Shown here: positions 26,066-37,300 of the stretch, piece after piece
Layout: the number at the start of each line of letters is the position of its first letter
Numbering within the stretch: position 1 is the first letter of the stretch
NCBI GenBank assembly: GCA_041395505.1
Contig: JAWLAG010000002.1
Span: 563,001 to 627,000 of the forward strand
Direction: 5' to 3'
From: Steroidobacteraceae bacterium
GTDB lineage: Bacteria > Pseudomonadota > Gammaproteobacteria > Steroidobacterales > Steroidobacteraceae
Length of the DNA: 64,000 nt
Position numbers and translations under genes: made by a program
The notes under the pieces: generated by a model
The model's database searches: none
What the model was told of the DNA's origin: nothing
What the model saw: only the letters and a program-made list of their open reading frames with translations

Positions 26066-28567
26066 TCAGCTGCGCCGGCGCGCTCCCCTCGTTGGTGTTG
26101 CGGCGAGCGGATCTTCCGGCCAGGCATGGCGCGGATAGCGACCGCGCATTTCCTTCCTGACGTCGAAGTAGCCAGAGCGCCAGAATCCCGCGAGATCCCG
26201 CGTGATCTGGATTGGCCGCTGGGCGGGCGAGAGCAATACAAAGCCCAAGGGACAGGTCCCTCCCGCGAGCCGCGGGCCTGCCTCGAGTCCGAACAACTCC
26301 TGCAGCCGCAGCGCAACGACCGGTTGCTCCGGGTCGGAGTAGTCAATGGCACTGCGCGAGCCCGTCGGTGCCAGGAAATGCGTTGGCGCGAGGCTGTCCA
26401 TGCGCGCAGACAACTCCGGTCCGATCAAACTCTGCAATGCGCTTTTGAGTGGCACTTGCGCGAGATGGGCAGCGCGCGTCATGCCGTCGAGCCAGGGCGC
26501 CAGCCACTCGCCGAGCGTATGCCGCAACGACGTGTCGCTGACATCGGGCCAGCCGTCGTCGGCACGATGGCGCCGAAGAAATGCGACCCGCGCCTGCCAC
26601 TGCCGAAGTGCGGGGGTCCATGGCAAAGCGCCGACGCCCAACTGGCGCAGCCCGTCCAGCATCGCTGCGAGAACTTCATCGCCTGCGGGCGCATCGAGCT
26701 TGCGCTCCTCGAGCGTGAGTGCATCCAGACGGACCTCGGCGCGCGCGACAACCATCTGTTGTTCACGATCCCAGCGCACGATCTGGCGCTCTGTGATGCG
26801 CTCGCGATGCCAGCTGCGAAGCATGGCCTCTGAAAGCGGCGCAGCCAGCCGGATCCCGGCGTCGGCGCCGCCACCGTCGAGCTCGACTGCGACGAGATAC
26901 TCGTTTCGCGCAATGCTCTGAGCCGGCGGCAGGCTCGCGCCACGGCCGCTCGCGAGGAGATAGCGGCTGGCGGATCCGTCGCGACGACGTGCGATGCGAT
27001 CCGGAAAGGCGAGCGACAGTAGTGCGCCCGTGGCGTCGCCAGCCGCCGCTGGCATGGCGGCCGTCTCATGGGCGCCGAGCCTACGCAGCAGGCGTTGGCT
27101 CTGTTGACGCAGCTCGGCGGCACGATTGCGGCGATGCCACTCGAGTACAACGCCGATGTCAGTGCGCACGTGCGCGTCGATTTGCCGGTTGCCGCGCCGA
27201 TCCATCTCGAGCAATGCGGCGAGTTCCGCGCCGAGCGGCGCGTCGCCGCGTGACGCGGCCTCCAGCATCATGTGTGCGAGGCGCGGATGAGCGCCCGAAT
27301 GCGCAGCGTTACGTCCGTGCACGGTAATCCGGCCACGCGAGTCGACCATGCCGAGGCCGGCGAGCAGGTCCATCGCGGCCGCCAGTTGCGCGGGCGGCGG
27401 GACGTCGACCCAGTCGAGGCGTGATGGATCGTCAACGCCCCACAACAGCAGCTCCAGCGCCAACGGCGTCAGGTCGGCTACCGCAATCTCCGGTGCGGTC
27501 TGTGCCGCAAGCGTCTGCTGGGCACCGGCACTCCACATGCGATAGCACACACCGTCGGCAACGCGGCCCGCGCGTCCGGCACGTTGTGTCGCAGCGGCTT
27601 GCGAGATGCGCTCGGTGTGCAACCGCCCCATGCCGCTCGCCGGATCGAAGATCATGCGACGCACGAGGCCGCAGTCGACGACCGCGCCGATTCCCGGGAT
27701 GGTCAGGCTGGTCTGGGCAATGTTGGTGGCCAGGATGATGCGCCGAGCCGTACCGCTCCTCTCGAGTACTCGATCCTGCGCCTCGGTGTCGAGTTCGCCG
27801 TACAACGGCAGCACCAGCGCCTCGGCGGCAAACGGTGCATCGCCGAGGGCATTCTGCAATGCGCGAATCTCGCCGCCGCCTGGCAGGAAGACCAGCACGT
27901 CGCCCGCGGTTTCCCGCCATGCCTGCCCCACCGCGGACTGCAACGCGCGCATGAACAAGGGCCAGTCATCGGTGGGCAGCGGCAACGCAGTGCCGACGTA
28001 TCGCATCGCGACCTCGTACTCCTGCAGCGTCGATTCAATGACTTCTGCGTCGGGCAGAATTCGGCGCAGCGCCGCCAGGGCGAGCGTCGCCGACATGACC
28101 ACGATGCGAAGATCGGTTGCAAGCTCTCGCCTGGCATCGAGCGCAAGTGCAAGCGCTAGATCGCATTGCAGGCTTCGTTCGTGAAATTCATCGAACAGCA
28201 CCGCCGCCACGCCTTCCAGCGCCGGGTCGGTCTGCAGCATGCGGGTCAGCACACCCTCGGTAACGACTTCGATGCGCGTGTCCTTGCCGACCCGCGTGTC
28301 CAGGCGCGTGCGATAACCGATTTGGCCGCCGAGCGGTACGCGCAGGAGCCGGGCCATACGCGCGGCCAGCGAACGGGCGGCCAATCGCCTCGGTTCCAGC
28401 ATGATGATGCGCCGCCCCTTGGCCCAGGGTTCGCCCAGCAGCGCGAGGGGCACCAGCGTGCTCTTGCCGGCACCCGGTGGCGCCACCAGGATTGCCGATG
28501 CCGAGCGCCGCAACGCCGCGCCGATCGCAGGCAAGGATGCGGTTATGGGCAGTTCGGGCAAGAGCAT
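26066..28567 (-). CDS. hrpB: ATP-dependent helicase HrpB
   Basis: An 833-residue DExH-box helicase. Motif I is APPGAGKSTLVPLALL (about residue 30), motif II is LFDEFHERSLQCDLALAL, motif III is VVMSATL, and motif VI is QRAGRAGRVADGVCYRMW. The C-terminal HrpB domain is recognisable from TGSRSAIDYSDPEQPVVALR and CPLGFVLLSPAQRPIQITRD. Length and motif order match HrpB of Proteobacteria, a predicted RNA helicase of uncertain physiological substrate. It is divergent from the YpfJ-type metalloprotease gene with about 105 bases between starts. Confidence 0.96.
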   Translation of the reverse strand: MLLPELPITASLPAIGAALRRSASAILVAPPGAGKSTLVPLALLGEPWAKGRRIIMLEPRRLAARSLAARMARLLRVPLGGQIGYRTRLDTRVGKDTRIEVVTEGVLTRMLQTDPALEGVAAVLFDEFHERSLQCDLALALALDARRELATDLRIVVMSATLALAALRRILPDAEVIESTLQEYEVAMRYVGTALPLPTDDWPLFMRALQSAVGQAWRETAGDVLVFLPGGGEIRALQNALGDAPFAAEALVLPLYGELDTEAQDRVLERSGTARRIILATNIAQTSLTIPGIGAVVDCGLVRRMIFDPASGMGRLHTERISQAAATQRAGRAGRVADGVCYRMWSAGAQQTLAAQTAPEIAVADLTPLALELLLWGVDDPSRLDWVDVPPPAQLAAAMDLLAGLGMVDSRGRITVHGRNAAHSGAHPRLAHMMLEAASRGDAPLGAELAALLEMDRRGNRQIDAHVRTDIGVVLEWHRRNRAAELRQQSQRLLRRLGAHETAAMPAAAGDATGALLSLAFPDRIARRRDGSASRYLLASGRGASLPPAQSIARNEYLVAVELDGGGADAGIRLAAPLSEAMLRSWHRERITERQIVRWDREQQMVVARAEVRLDALTLEERKLDAPAGDEVLAAMLDGLRQLGVGALPWTPALRQWQARVAFLRRHRADDGWPDVSDTSLRHTLGEWLAPWLDGMTRAAHLAQVPLKSALQSLIGPELSARMDSLAPTHFLAPTGSRSAIDYSDPEQPVVALRLQELFGLEAGPRLAGGTCPLGFVLLSPAQRPIQITRDLAGFWRSGYFDVRKEMRGRYPRHAWPEDPLAATPTRGARRRS

Positions 28568-28672
28568 GGGTGTTTTCGCATCGCCAACCGATCGCCCTTC
28601 TCTAACGGCAATCGTCGTCTGCTAGTATGCTGCGACTACGATAATAAACAGGGCAGTTCCAAGGAGCGAGTC

Positions 28673-29533
28673 ATGCGCACCGACCAGAGTCGACGGAGCG
28701 AGAACATCGAGGACTACCGGGGCCGGCGCTTTGGCGGCAAACCGGCCGGCATTGGCATCGGCGGCATATTGATCGCGCTGGCGCTCGCCTATTTCTTCAA
28801 CATCGATCCGCGCACCGTGCTCGGCATGCAGCAGGCCGCAAGGCAGATGACTCAGCCACAGGGCGGCGAGGCAGACGGTCCGCCGGTGGTCGGCGCGCCC
28901 ACCGACGCTGCCGCCGATTTCGTTGCGGCGGTACTTGGCGATACCGAGGACACCTGGGGCGAGATTTTCCAGGCAGCAGGCGAGCGTTATCCGCCACCGA
29001 AGCTGGTGTTGTTCAGCGAACAGGTATCGACCGGCTGCGGATTCGCAACTTCGGGCGCAGGGCCTTTCTATTGCCCCGCCGACCAGAAAGTCTATATCGA
29101 TCTCAGTTTTTACGACCAGCTCGAGCGGGAATTCCAGGCGCCCGGCGATTTTGCGCGCGCCTATGTGCTCGCACACGAGGTCGGCCACCACGTGCAGACC
29201 ATCATCGGTACCTCCGCCAAGGTCCGGGCGGCGCAGCAACGCGGCGACCAGGAACAGGCCAACCAGTTGCAGGTGCGCATGGAACTGCAGGCCGATTGCT
29301 ACGCCGGAATCTGGGCGAATCACGCCAATCGTTCCCGACAGATCCTCGAAGAGGGCGACATCGAGGAGGGTTTGCAGGCAGCCTCTGCGGTCGGCGATGA
29401 CACCATTCAACGGCGCGTGCAGGGCCACGTTGTGCCGGAATCATTCACGCATGGCAGTGCGCGCCAGCGTATGGAGTGGTTCCAGCGCGGATTGCAGTCG
29501 GGATCCATGGACGCCTGCAACACGTTTCAATAG
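28673..29533 (+). CDS. YpfJ-type neutral zinc metallopeptidase, membrane anchored
   Basis: A 286-residue protein. The N-terminus has RRSENIEDYRGRRFGG, the hallmark of this family, followed by one transmembrane helix (about 26-43). The zinc motif HEVGH starts at His168 and continues HHVQTIIGT; the third ligand region is ELQADCYAGIWANH. All are intact. The ATG at 28673 has AAGGAG 6 bases upstream. It probably faces the periplasm; its substrates are unknown. The NTF2-like gene follows after 9 bases on the same strand. Confidence 0.93.
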   Translation: MRTDQSRRSENIEDYRGRRFGGKPAGIGIGGILIALALAYFFNIDPRTVLGMQQAARQMTQPQGGEADGPPVVGAPTDAAADFVAAVLGDTEDTWGEIFQAAGERYPPPKLVLFSEQVSTGCGFATSGAGPFYCPADQKVYIDLSFYDQLEREFQAPGDFARAYVLAHEVGHHVQTIIGTSAKVRAAQQRGDQEQANQLQVRMELQADCYAGIWANHANRSRQILEEGDIEEGLQAASAVGDDTIQRRVQGHVVPESFTHGSARQRMEWFQRGLQSGSMDACNTFQ

Positions 29534-29542
29534 CCAAGCGGC

Positions 29543-29965
29543 ATGACCGGTGATGAGCGTGAACTGTGGTCGGTGGTCGAGGGCATGTTCGCCGCATTCA
29601 CGGACGGACGCACCCATGACATCGATTCGGCGCTCGCCGATGAGTGCACGGTCTGGGACGTATTCGAGCCCACGCTGATCCGCAGCCGCGCCGAGCGCGA
29701 TGCGTTTCATGTTCGCGACCAGGCCCAGGCGCGGGCTCGCGGACCGTTGTCGCTGCGGCTCGAGCCGCTGCTGATCAGTCGCTTTGACGATTTCGGCATC
29801 GTTCGCTATCACGTGCACTTCGAATATGCGCAGCCGAATGCAACGGCTGGCCATGTGCGCGTCACGGATGTGCTGCGCCGCTGCGGGAAGCGATGGCAGA
29901 TCGTGCACCATCACGAAGGCATGCGGCCCGCCGGACCGCCGCCATATACGCTGGCACCTCAATAG
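29543..29965 (+). CDS. NTF2-like (SnoaL/DUF4440-type) protein
   Basis: A 140-residue protein with the NTF2-like cone fold pattern: an N-terminal helical segment (LWSVVEGMFAAFTDGRTH), a threat-exposed centre (DECTVWDVFEPTLIRSRAE) and C-terminal strands ending VTDVLRRCGKRWQIVHHHEG. Such domains occur in ketosteroid isomerase-like enzymes and in ligand-binding proteins; no catalytic residues could be assigned. It is 9 bases after the YpfJ-type gene, so the two are probably co-transcribed. Confidence 0.85.
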   Translation: MTGDERELWSVVEGMFAAFTDGRTHDIDSALADECTVWDVFEPTLIRSRAERDAFHVRDQAQARARGPLSLRLEPLLISRFDDFGIVRYHVHFEYAQPNATAGHVRVTDVLRRCGKRWQIVHHHEGMRPAGPPPYTLAPQ

Positions 29966-30011
29966 CGCCGGGATTGCGAGGGTCGGCGCGATCGCCGGAC
30001 ACACCGGAGCG

Positions 30012-32126
30012 TCAGCGCTGCGTTTTGCCGCGCGGAGCTGCGCTTTTCCTGCGCGTGTGCTGGGTCCGGAAAGGCCGGGCGTGACGGCCGCTGCGCCTGC
30101 CCTCGCCTTGCAATCCCGTGCCGGGTGGCTGATGCGCAGGTACCAGTTGATGTCTGCCATTGCCGATCAGGTCCGCGCGCCCCATGCGCCGCAGGGCCTC
30201 ACGCAACATCGGCCAGTTCTGCGCATCGTGATAGCGCAGGAATGCCTTGTGCAGCCGGCGCACTTTGAGGCCTCGCGGCACATGAACTGCCTCGCTGTCG
30301 CGATGCACACGGTGCAGTGGATTCCTGCCCGTGTGGTACATGGCGGTCGCGGTCGCCATGGGGCCGGGCAGGAAGGCCTGCACCTGATCGGCGCGATAGC
30401 GATTCTTCTTGAGCCATAGCGCGAGCTCGAGCATATCCTCGTCCGTGGTACCGGGATGGGCGGCGATGAAATACGGGATGAGATATTGCTTCTTGCCCGC
30501 CGCGGCGGAATATTTGTCGAACAGCTCCTTGAACCGGTAGTAGGTGCCGATACCGGGCTTCATCATCTTCGACAACGGCCCCTCGCCGATGGCTTCGGGC
30601 GCGATCTTCAGGTAACCGCCGACGTGATGCTGCGCGAGTTCGCGTACATATTGCGGTGACTCGGCCGCGAGGTCGTAGCGCACACCCGAGGCCACCAGCA
30701 CTTTCTTGACGCCAGGCACCGCCCGCGCCTTGCGATACAAACCGATCAGCGCGGAATGATCGGTATCGAGGTTGCTGCAGATGGCGGGATAGACGCACGA
30801 GGGCCGCCGGCAGGCGGACTCGATCTCGCGGCTCTTGCAGGCAAGACGGTACATGTTGGCGGTCGGTCCGCCGAGATCGGAGATCACGCCGGTGAACCCG
30901 GGTACGGTATCGCGTATCGTGCCGATCTCGCGTAACACCGACGCCTCGGAGCGATTCTGGATGATGCGACCCTCGTGTTCGGTGATCGAGCAGAAGGTGC
31001 AGCCGCCGAAGCAGCCACGCTGGATCGCGACGGAGAAGCGAATCATCTTGTAGGCCGGAATGGCCGCCTTGCCGTAGGCCGGGTGCGGCCGGCGGGCGTA
31101 CGGCAATTCGTAGACACCGTCCATTTCCGCCGTCGTGAGTGGCACCGGTGGCGGATTGAGCCAGACATCGTTTTCGCCGTGGCGCTGGACCAGGGCGCGG
31201 GCATTGCCGGGATTGGATTCCAGGTGCAGGATGCGCGAGGCGTGCGCGTAAAGCACGGGATCGGAGCCGACCTGCTCGAAGGATGGCAGGCGTATGACGA
31301 CCCGTTCGCGCGGCACGGCTTTCACTTGCCGCTCGAAGCGTGCGACAGGCACGCCTTGCGGGCGCAGCGCGTAGGGGTCCGGGTGCGTCGGCAGCGCGCC
31401 TGGCGTGTCGAGGTGGGTGGAGTCGATTTCCGAATAGTCCGCGGCGCGCTCGCGGCGAACGAATGCCGTGCCACGCAGATTGGTTATCGAGCCAACCGGC
31501 TCCTGTGCCGCGAGCCGGTGCGCGAGATCGACGACCGCGCGCTCGGCGTTGCCATACAGCAGCAGGTCCGCCTTGGCATCGAGCAGCACGGAGCGACGAA
31601 CCTTCTCCGACCAGTAATCGAAATGCGCGATCCGGCGCAGGGACGCTTCGATACCGCCGATTACGACCGGCACGTCGCCGTAGGCTTCACGGGCACGCTG
31701 TGCGTAGACGATTACCGCGCGGTCAGGTCGACGCCCGCCTTCGCCATCGGGACTGTAAGCATCGTCGCTGCGAAGACGCCGGTCGGCTGTATAGCGATTG
31801 ACCATCGAGTCCATGTTGCCGGCGGTGATGCCGAAGAACAGATTGGGGCGCCCCAGCGCGCGAAATGGCTCCACGGTTCGCCAGTCGGGTTGCGCAATGA
31901 TGCCAACGCGAAAACCTTGCGCCTCGAGCGTTCGGCCGATGATCGCCATGCCGAAGCTCGGGTGATCGACATAGGCATCGCCCGTCACGATGATGACATC
32001 GCAACTGTCCCAGCCGAGTTCATTCATTTCGGCCCGGGACATGGGCAGGAAGGGCGCCGTTCCAAAGCGCTCCGCCCAGTACTTGCGGTAGCTCGCAAGT
32101 GGCTGTGCACTTGGAACAGGGGCCAT
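30012..32126 (-). CDS. ygiQ: YgiQ family radical SAM protein
   Basis: A 704-residue protein with the YgiQ layout: an N-terminal domain (MNELGWDSCDVIIVTGDAY, DHPSFGMAIIGRTLEAQGF), a radical SAM core with the cluster motif CFGGCTFCSITEHEGR around residue 372, and the C-terminal DUF3362 region (FLPGPMATATAMYHTGRNPL) that ends in a low-complexity basic tail. All three cluster cysteines are present. The biochemical reaction of YgiQ is unknown. It is 15 bases downstream of the S9 peptidase gene and may form an operon with it. Confidence 0.96.
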   Translation of the reverse strand: MAPVPSAQPLASYRKYWAERFGTAPFLPMSRAEMNELGWDSCDVIIVTGDAYVDHPSFGMAIIGRTLEAQGFRVGIIAQPDWRTVEPFRALGRPNLFFGITAGNMDSMVNRYTADRRLRSDDAYSPDGEGGRRPDRAVIVYAQRAREAYGDVPVVIGGIEASLRRIAHFDYWSEKVRRSVLLDAKADLLLYGNAERAVVDLAHRLAAQEPVGSITNLRGTAFVRRERAADYSEIDSTHLDTPGALPTHPDPYALRPQGVPVARFERQVKAVPRERVVIRLPSFEQVGSDPVLYAHASRILHLESNPGNARALVQRHGENDVWLNPPPVPLTTAEMDGVYELPYARRPHPAYGKAAIPAYKMIRFSVAIQRGCFGGCTFCSITEHEGRIIQNRSEASVLREIGTIRDTVPGFTGVISDLGGPTANMYRLACKSREIESACRRPSCVYPAICSNLDTDHSALIGLYRKARAVPGVKKVLVASGVRYDLAAESPQYVRELAQHHVGGYLKIAPEAIGEGPLSKMMKPGIGTYYRFKELFDKYSAAAGKKQYLIPYFIAAHPGTTDEDMLELALWLKKNRYRADQVQAFLPGPMATATAMYHTGRNPLHRVHRDSEAVHVPRGLKVRRLHKAFLRYHDAQNWPMLREALRRMGRADLIGNGRHQLVPAHQPPGTGLQGEGRRSGRHARPFRTQHTRRKSAAPRGKTQR

Positions 32127-32141
32127 GCTACGCCCCTGGCG

Positions 32142-34184
32142 TCATTTGCCGGTTTGCGTTGCCGCGAGGCCGCGAACGTGCTCGGCGCCTTCGCGCACCT
32201 CGTAGCTCGATCCGGCGAAATCGCCGCCGACCTCCTGGTAGCGCCCGCCCAGGCATTGCGACAGGAAGCCTTCGGAGATCGCGTAGAACGACAGGCGGTT
32301 TTCAGGGCGGGCGAAGCCATGGCCCTCATCGGGATAGAGCACGTAGGTGACCGGCAGATTTTTTGCTTTCATTGCCGCTACGATCTGATCCGCCTCCGCC
32401 TGCTTGACCCGCGGATCGTTCGCACCCTGCGCAATCAGTAGCGGCCGCTCGATAGCCGAGACGCGGCTGAGCGGCGAGCGCTCGGCCAGCAATTTGCGGC
32501 CCTCCTCGGTGCGCGGATCGCCAACGCGGCGCGCCAGGTCCTCGAAGAACGACTTCCAGTAGGGCGGTATGGATTCGAGCAGGGTCATCAGGTTGGAGGG
32601 ACCGACGATGTCGACCCCGCAGGCGAAGCGATCCGGTGTGAACGTGAGTCCGACCAGGGTGGCGTAGCCGCCGTAGGAGCCGCCGTAGATGGCGACCTTG
32701 TCCGCGGTCGTGATGTGCTTTGCGATGGCGTAGTCGACGGCGTCGATCAGGTCATCGTGCATGCGCGCAGCCCATTGATGGTCACCGGCGTTGACGAATT
32801 CCTTGCCAAAACCCGTCGAACCACGGTAGTTCACCGAGAGCACGGCATATCCGCGATTGGCGAGCCACTGGTGCTCCGCGTCGAAGCCGTAGTTGTCGCG
32901 CGCCCAGGGACCGCCGTGCACATTGAGTACCATGGGTAGCGGCGAGTCGGGTATGCCATCGCCATCCGGATCGGAGCCGCGCGGCAAGCTCAGGTAGCTC
33001 ACCAGCGTGAGTCCATCGCGCGCCTTGATCGCAAGTGGATGCATGGCGACGAGTGGTGCGCCGATCAGCTGCGGACGCTGGTCGAAAAGCTTCACGACGC
33101 GGCCCGAATCGCGCTCATAGAGATAGCTCGCGTAGGCGCTGATCGGCTCATCGGACACCACGATCCAACGCTTGTCATCGAGCGTGCGGCTCACGACTTC
33201 GAAACCCTCGCCGAGGGTATTGCGCAGGCGCTCGATATCGGCGCGCACGGCATCATCGACCGCGGTGTACTCGTTGGTCAGGTAATTGACCGAATAGGCC
33301 TCGAGTACACGGCTGCGCGGATTGAGCCATACGCCCTGCACGTCGGCGCGCTCGTTCGCGGCGACGATCTTCCCGGCGCCGCTCGCAAGGTCGATGCTGA
33401 CGAGCGCCGCCTTGTCGCGGCCTACGGCAGAGAGCAACAATGCGGAACGGCCGTCGCCACTGATGGCAACCGGGTTGGTGGTCAGGCTGTCGGCCTGGCC
33501 GAACCGAAGGAAACTCTGCCATTTGTCGCCATCGCGACGAAACAACTCGCCCCCATCGGCATCGAGTTTTACGGCGAGTCGTGGCACCAGATCGAGATCT
33601 TCGAGGTAACCCGCGAAGCCCTGATCGTTGCGCTCGACGAGTCGGCGCTCGCCGGATGCGATGTCGATTTCGTAGACATCGTGCCACTCCGGCGTACGGT
33701 CGTTGAGACCGACCAGTACCTTGCCCGGGTGCAGATGCGAGGCACCGATGACCTGCGCCTGGATGCCCTGCAGCGGCGTCAGGTCACGCTGTTTCGCATC
33801 GCGCACATCGACGCTGTACAGGCGCCAGTTCTCATCGCCACCCTCGTCCTGCAGATAAAGGACGTGCTGGTTGTCGAATGACCAGAAGTGCTGCCTTATG
33901 CCGCGCTTGCGATCGTCTGTGATCGCGCGCGCGGCCGAGATGTCGTTGCTCGGCGCAACGAACACGTTCAACACGCCATCCTTCGGCGCGAGGTAGGAGA
34001 TGTACGCGCCGTCCGGGCTCAAGCGCGCCTGGGTACGATCCGGATTGCCGAACAATGCCGTGCGTGCAATGAGTGGAGTGGTTGTCTTTGTGTCGGACAT
34101 CGTTGGCTCACCTTGTAGCGGCACGCAGGCTGCGAGCGATATCGCGGCCGGCAACAGCAATCGTCTTATGTAGTTTGCAAACAT
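32142..34184 (-). CDS. S9 family prolyl oligopeptidase-like lipoprotein
   Basis: A 680-residue protein with a lipoprotein signal: RRLLLPAAISLAAC puts the lipidated Cys at residue 20. A beta-propeller (about 40-390) is followed by an alpha/beta hydrolase domain with the nucleophile in YGGSYGGYATLVGL, the catalytic Asp in AQGANDPRVKQAEADQ and His in DEGHGFARPENR. The ATG at 34184 was preferred to the in-frame GTG at 34193 because GGAG precedes it by 8 bases. It probably trims peptides in the periplasm from an outer- or inner-membrane anchor. It is divergent from the uvrA-like gene. Confidence 0.93.
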   Translation of the reverse strand: MFANYIRRLLLPAAISLAACVPLQGEPTMSDTKTTTPLIARTALFGNPDRTQARLSPDGAYISYLAPKDGVLNVFVAPSNDISAARAITDDRKRGIRQHFWSFDNQHVLYLQDEGGDENWRLYSVDVRDAKQRDLTPLQGIQAQVIGASHLHPGKVLVGLNDRTPEWHDVYEIDIASGERRLVERNDQGFAGYLEDLDLVPRLAVKLDADGGELFRRDGDKWQSFLRFGQADSLTTNPVAISGDGRSALLLSAVGRDKAALVSIDLASGAGKIVAANERADVQGVWLNPRSRVLEAYSVNYLTNEYTAVDDAVRADIERLRNTLGEGFEVVSRTLDDKRWIVVSDEPISAYASYLYERDSGRVVKLFDQRPQLIGAPLVAMHPLAIKARDGLTLVSYLSLPRGSDPDGDGIPDSPLPMVLNVHGGPWARDNYGFDAEHQWLANRGYAVLSVNYRGSTGFGKEFVNAGDHQWAARMHDDLIDAVDYAIAKHITTADKVAIYGGSYGGYATLVGLTFTPDRFACGVDIVGPSNLMTLLESIPPYWKSFFEDLARRVGDPRTEEGRKLLAERSPLSRVSAIERPLLIAQGANDPRVKQAEADQIVAAMKAKNLPVTYVLYPDEGHGFARPENRLSFYAISEGFLSQCLGGRYQEVGGDFAGSSYEVREGAEHVRGLAATQTGK

Positions 34185-34314
34185 CGGGGTCACTCCGCGT
34201 GTAATGCAAAGGGCCGACTCGCGCCGGCCCCGCTCCTTGAGGGCAATTTTACCGCGCCGGGCGCGGCGCTGGCCAGATACAAAACGACTGCAATCAGATA
34301 ACCTTCAGCGCCTC

Positions 34315-37300
34315 ATGAAGAACTCCCGGCCATCCGCGGTCATTGTCCGCGGCGCGCGTCAGAATAACCTCAAGAACCTGGACCTTGACATTGCCGCCGG
34401 CCAGCTCCTGGTGGTCACCGGCGTCTCCGGTTCGGGCAAGTCATCGCTGGTCTTCGACACGCTCTATGCCGAGGGTCAGCGCCGCTACGTCGAGACCTTT
34501 TCGACCTACGCGCGTCAGTTCCTCGACCGTATGGACAAGCCACAGGTCGATCGCATCGAAGGCATACCGCCCGCCATCGCCATCGATCAGGTCAATCCGG
34601 TTCGAACGTCACGCTCGACCGTCGGCACGATGACCGAGCTCAACGACCATCTCAAACTGCTGTTCGCGCGAGCGGCAAAGCTCTTTTGCCGGTGCTGCGG
34701 CAAGCCCGTGACCCGCGAAGATCCGGAGTCGGTTACCCGCGATCTCATGGCGCGCGCCGCAAGGTCGCCACAGTCGCGCTGGCTGGTGACTTTTGAAATC
34801 AGTGTGCCGGCGAATTTTCGGACCGAGGAAGTCCAGCAATACCTGGCGGCGCAAGGCTATCACCGCTACCGGGAGGTCGGGGCTGGCCGGGTCGAAGTCA
34901 TCCAGGATCGATTGCGCATCGATCGCGCCGACCCATCGCGCCTCACCGAATCCGTCGAAGCGGCGTTGCGACTCGGCGGCGGCCGACTGGTCGCGCACCG
35001 GCTCGCGGGCGAGTCGGGCGAGGAAGTCGTCGAATCGGCGGCGTATACACAGGCCCTCGCCTGCGCGAGCTGCGATCTTGCCTATGCCGATGCGACACCG
35101 AGCCTGTTTTCATTCAACTCGCCTCTGGGCGCCTGTGAAACCTGCCGCGGCTTCGGGCGTGTCATCGGTATCGACTACGGCCTCGTGATTCCGGATGGGA
35201 GCAAAACACTGCGCGGTGGCGCCGTCAAACCCTGGCAGACCAAGGCATTTCGCGAATGCCAGACGGATCTGCTGCGCTATGCGAGGCGCCGCGGGGTCGA
35301 TGTCGATCGTCCCTGGGTCGAGCTCGATTCAGCCACCCGCCAGTGGGTCATCGAAGGCGAAGGCGGATTCGATGACAAGGTCTGGTATGGGGCGCGACGG
35401 TTCTTCGCCTGGCTCGAAAGCAAGTCCTACAAGATGCATATCCGCGTGCTGCTCTCGCGCTATCGCGCATACACGCCCTGCCAGGCCTGCGGCGGCGCTC
35501 GCCTGAAGACAGCGGCGCTGCTGTGGCGAATTGGCGGGCGCGATGCCGCCGAGCAGGCGTTGCAGGGCCGGCCGCGCTTTCGCCCGCAGGATGTGCAGTG
35601 GAACGATGAGATGCTCGCGGCGCTCCCCGGCTTGTCGATTCACGATCTGATGCAGCTGCCCATCGAAAGGCTGGCAGGTTTCTTCGGCGCGCTCGAGCTC
35701 GCCACCATGGAACAACGGGCACTCGACACGCTGCTGGGCGAGATTCGCCAGCGGCTCGGGTTCCTGGCGACCGTTGGGCTCGGCTACCTCACGCTCGACC
35801 GCCAGTCGCGCACGCTCTCCGGTGGCGAGGTCCAGCGCATCAACCTGACGACCGCGCTAGGTACGTCGCTGGTGAACGCCATGTTCGTGCTAGACGAACC
35901 ATCGATAGGCCTGCACTCGCGCGACATCCATCGCCTGATGCAGGTGATGAAGAAGCTGCGCGATGCGGGTAACACGCTGCTCGTCGTCGAGCACGATCCC
36001 GAGATCATGCAGGAAGCGGATTGCCTGCTCGATCTCGGGCCGGGACCCGGCAGCAAAGGCGGCGAAATCGTCTATTACGGGGAGCCGCGAGGCGTGCTCG
36101 ACACACCGAACTCTCTGACCGGGGACTATCTCGCAGCGCGGCGGCGCATTCCTGCATTTTCCGGCGGCCCGCCGCGAGGCGCGGCGTGGCTGCGTCTCGT
36201 TGGCGCGCGCGAGAACAATCTGCGCGATATTGATTTTTCGATGCCGCTCGGTTGTCTCGTCTGCCTGACCGGTGTTTCCGGCTCCGGCAAATCAACCCTG
36301 GTCGATCTGGTGCTCTACCGCGCGCTGCGCAAAGCCATGGGCCAGCCGACCGAGGCGCCTGGCGAATTCCGCGAACTGACAGGCGCCGAGCAGATTCACG
36401 ACGTCATCCTGGTGGATCAGTCGGCGATCGGTCGCACGACGCGTTCCAATCCGGCGAGCTATGTCGGCGCCTTCGACGCCATTCGCAAATTGTTCGCCGC
36501 CGAGCCACTGGCTCGTGAGCGCAAGTACACGGCAGGTACGTTCAGTTTCAATTCCGGCACGGGCCGCTGTGCGGAATGCAACGGCAATGGTTTCGAACAC
36601 ATCGAAATGCAGTTCCTCTCGGACGTGTATCTGCGCTGTCCGGCCTGCGACGGCAGGCGCTTTCGCGCCGAGGTGCTGCAGGTCGCCGTCGACGGTGCCG
36701 GCAGTCGGCGCGCCAGTATCGCCGATGTCCTCGCGATGACCGTTGCCGAAGCCGTGGAGTTCTTTGCGGCCGAACCAGAAATCCTGCGCAGGCTCGCTCC
36801 GCTCGTTGCAGTGGGCCTGGAGTACCTTGCGCTCGGTCAACCAGTGCCGACACTCTCCGGCGGTGAAGCACAACGACTCAAACTTGCCGGCCATCTCGCG
36901 AGCGCCTCAACAAGCGAGCGCGGCACGCTTTTCATATTGGACGAACCCACGACCGGTCTGCACTTCGAGGACATCGCGCGGCTCATGCGTGCGCTGCGCC
37001 AGTTGGTGGAGCGCGGCGATTCGCTGCTCGTGATCGAGCACAACCTGGATGTCATCGCCGGTGCCGACTGGATCGTCGATCTTGGGCCCGAGGGCGGCGA
37101 TGGCGGCGGGCGCATCGTATTTGCCGGCACGCCGGCGGCGCTCGCCGGAAACGCCAGCACTCACACCGGCGCGGCCCTTGGCCGTTACCAGCGTCGCGGT
37201 CGATTCATGAGCGAGCAGAGCCGCGGTCGCGCGCATCCGCGCGAGGAGCCCGAGCGCGCAATCTCGGTGCACAACGCGCGCGAGCACAACCTGCGGCAGA

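Noticed and set aside
34201..34314. Possible LexA box in front of the UvrA-like gene
   Set aside because: No CTGT-N8-ACAG sequence exists in the region; it holds only a GC-rich hairpin (GGGCCG...CGGCCC, about 34210-34229) near the divergent S9 gene start.
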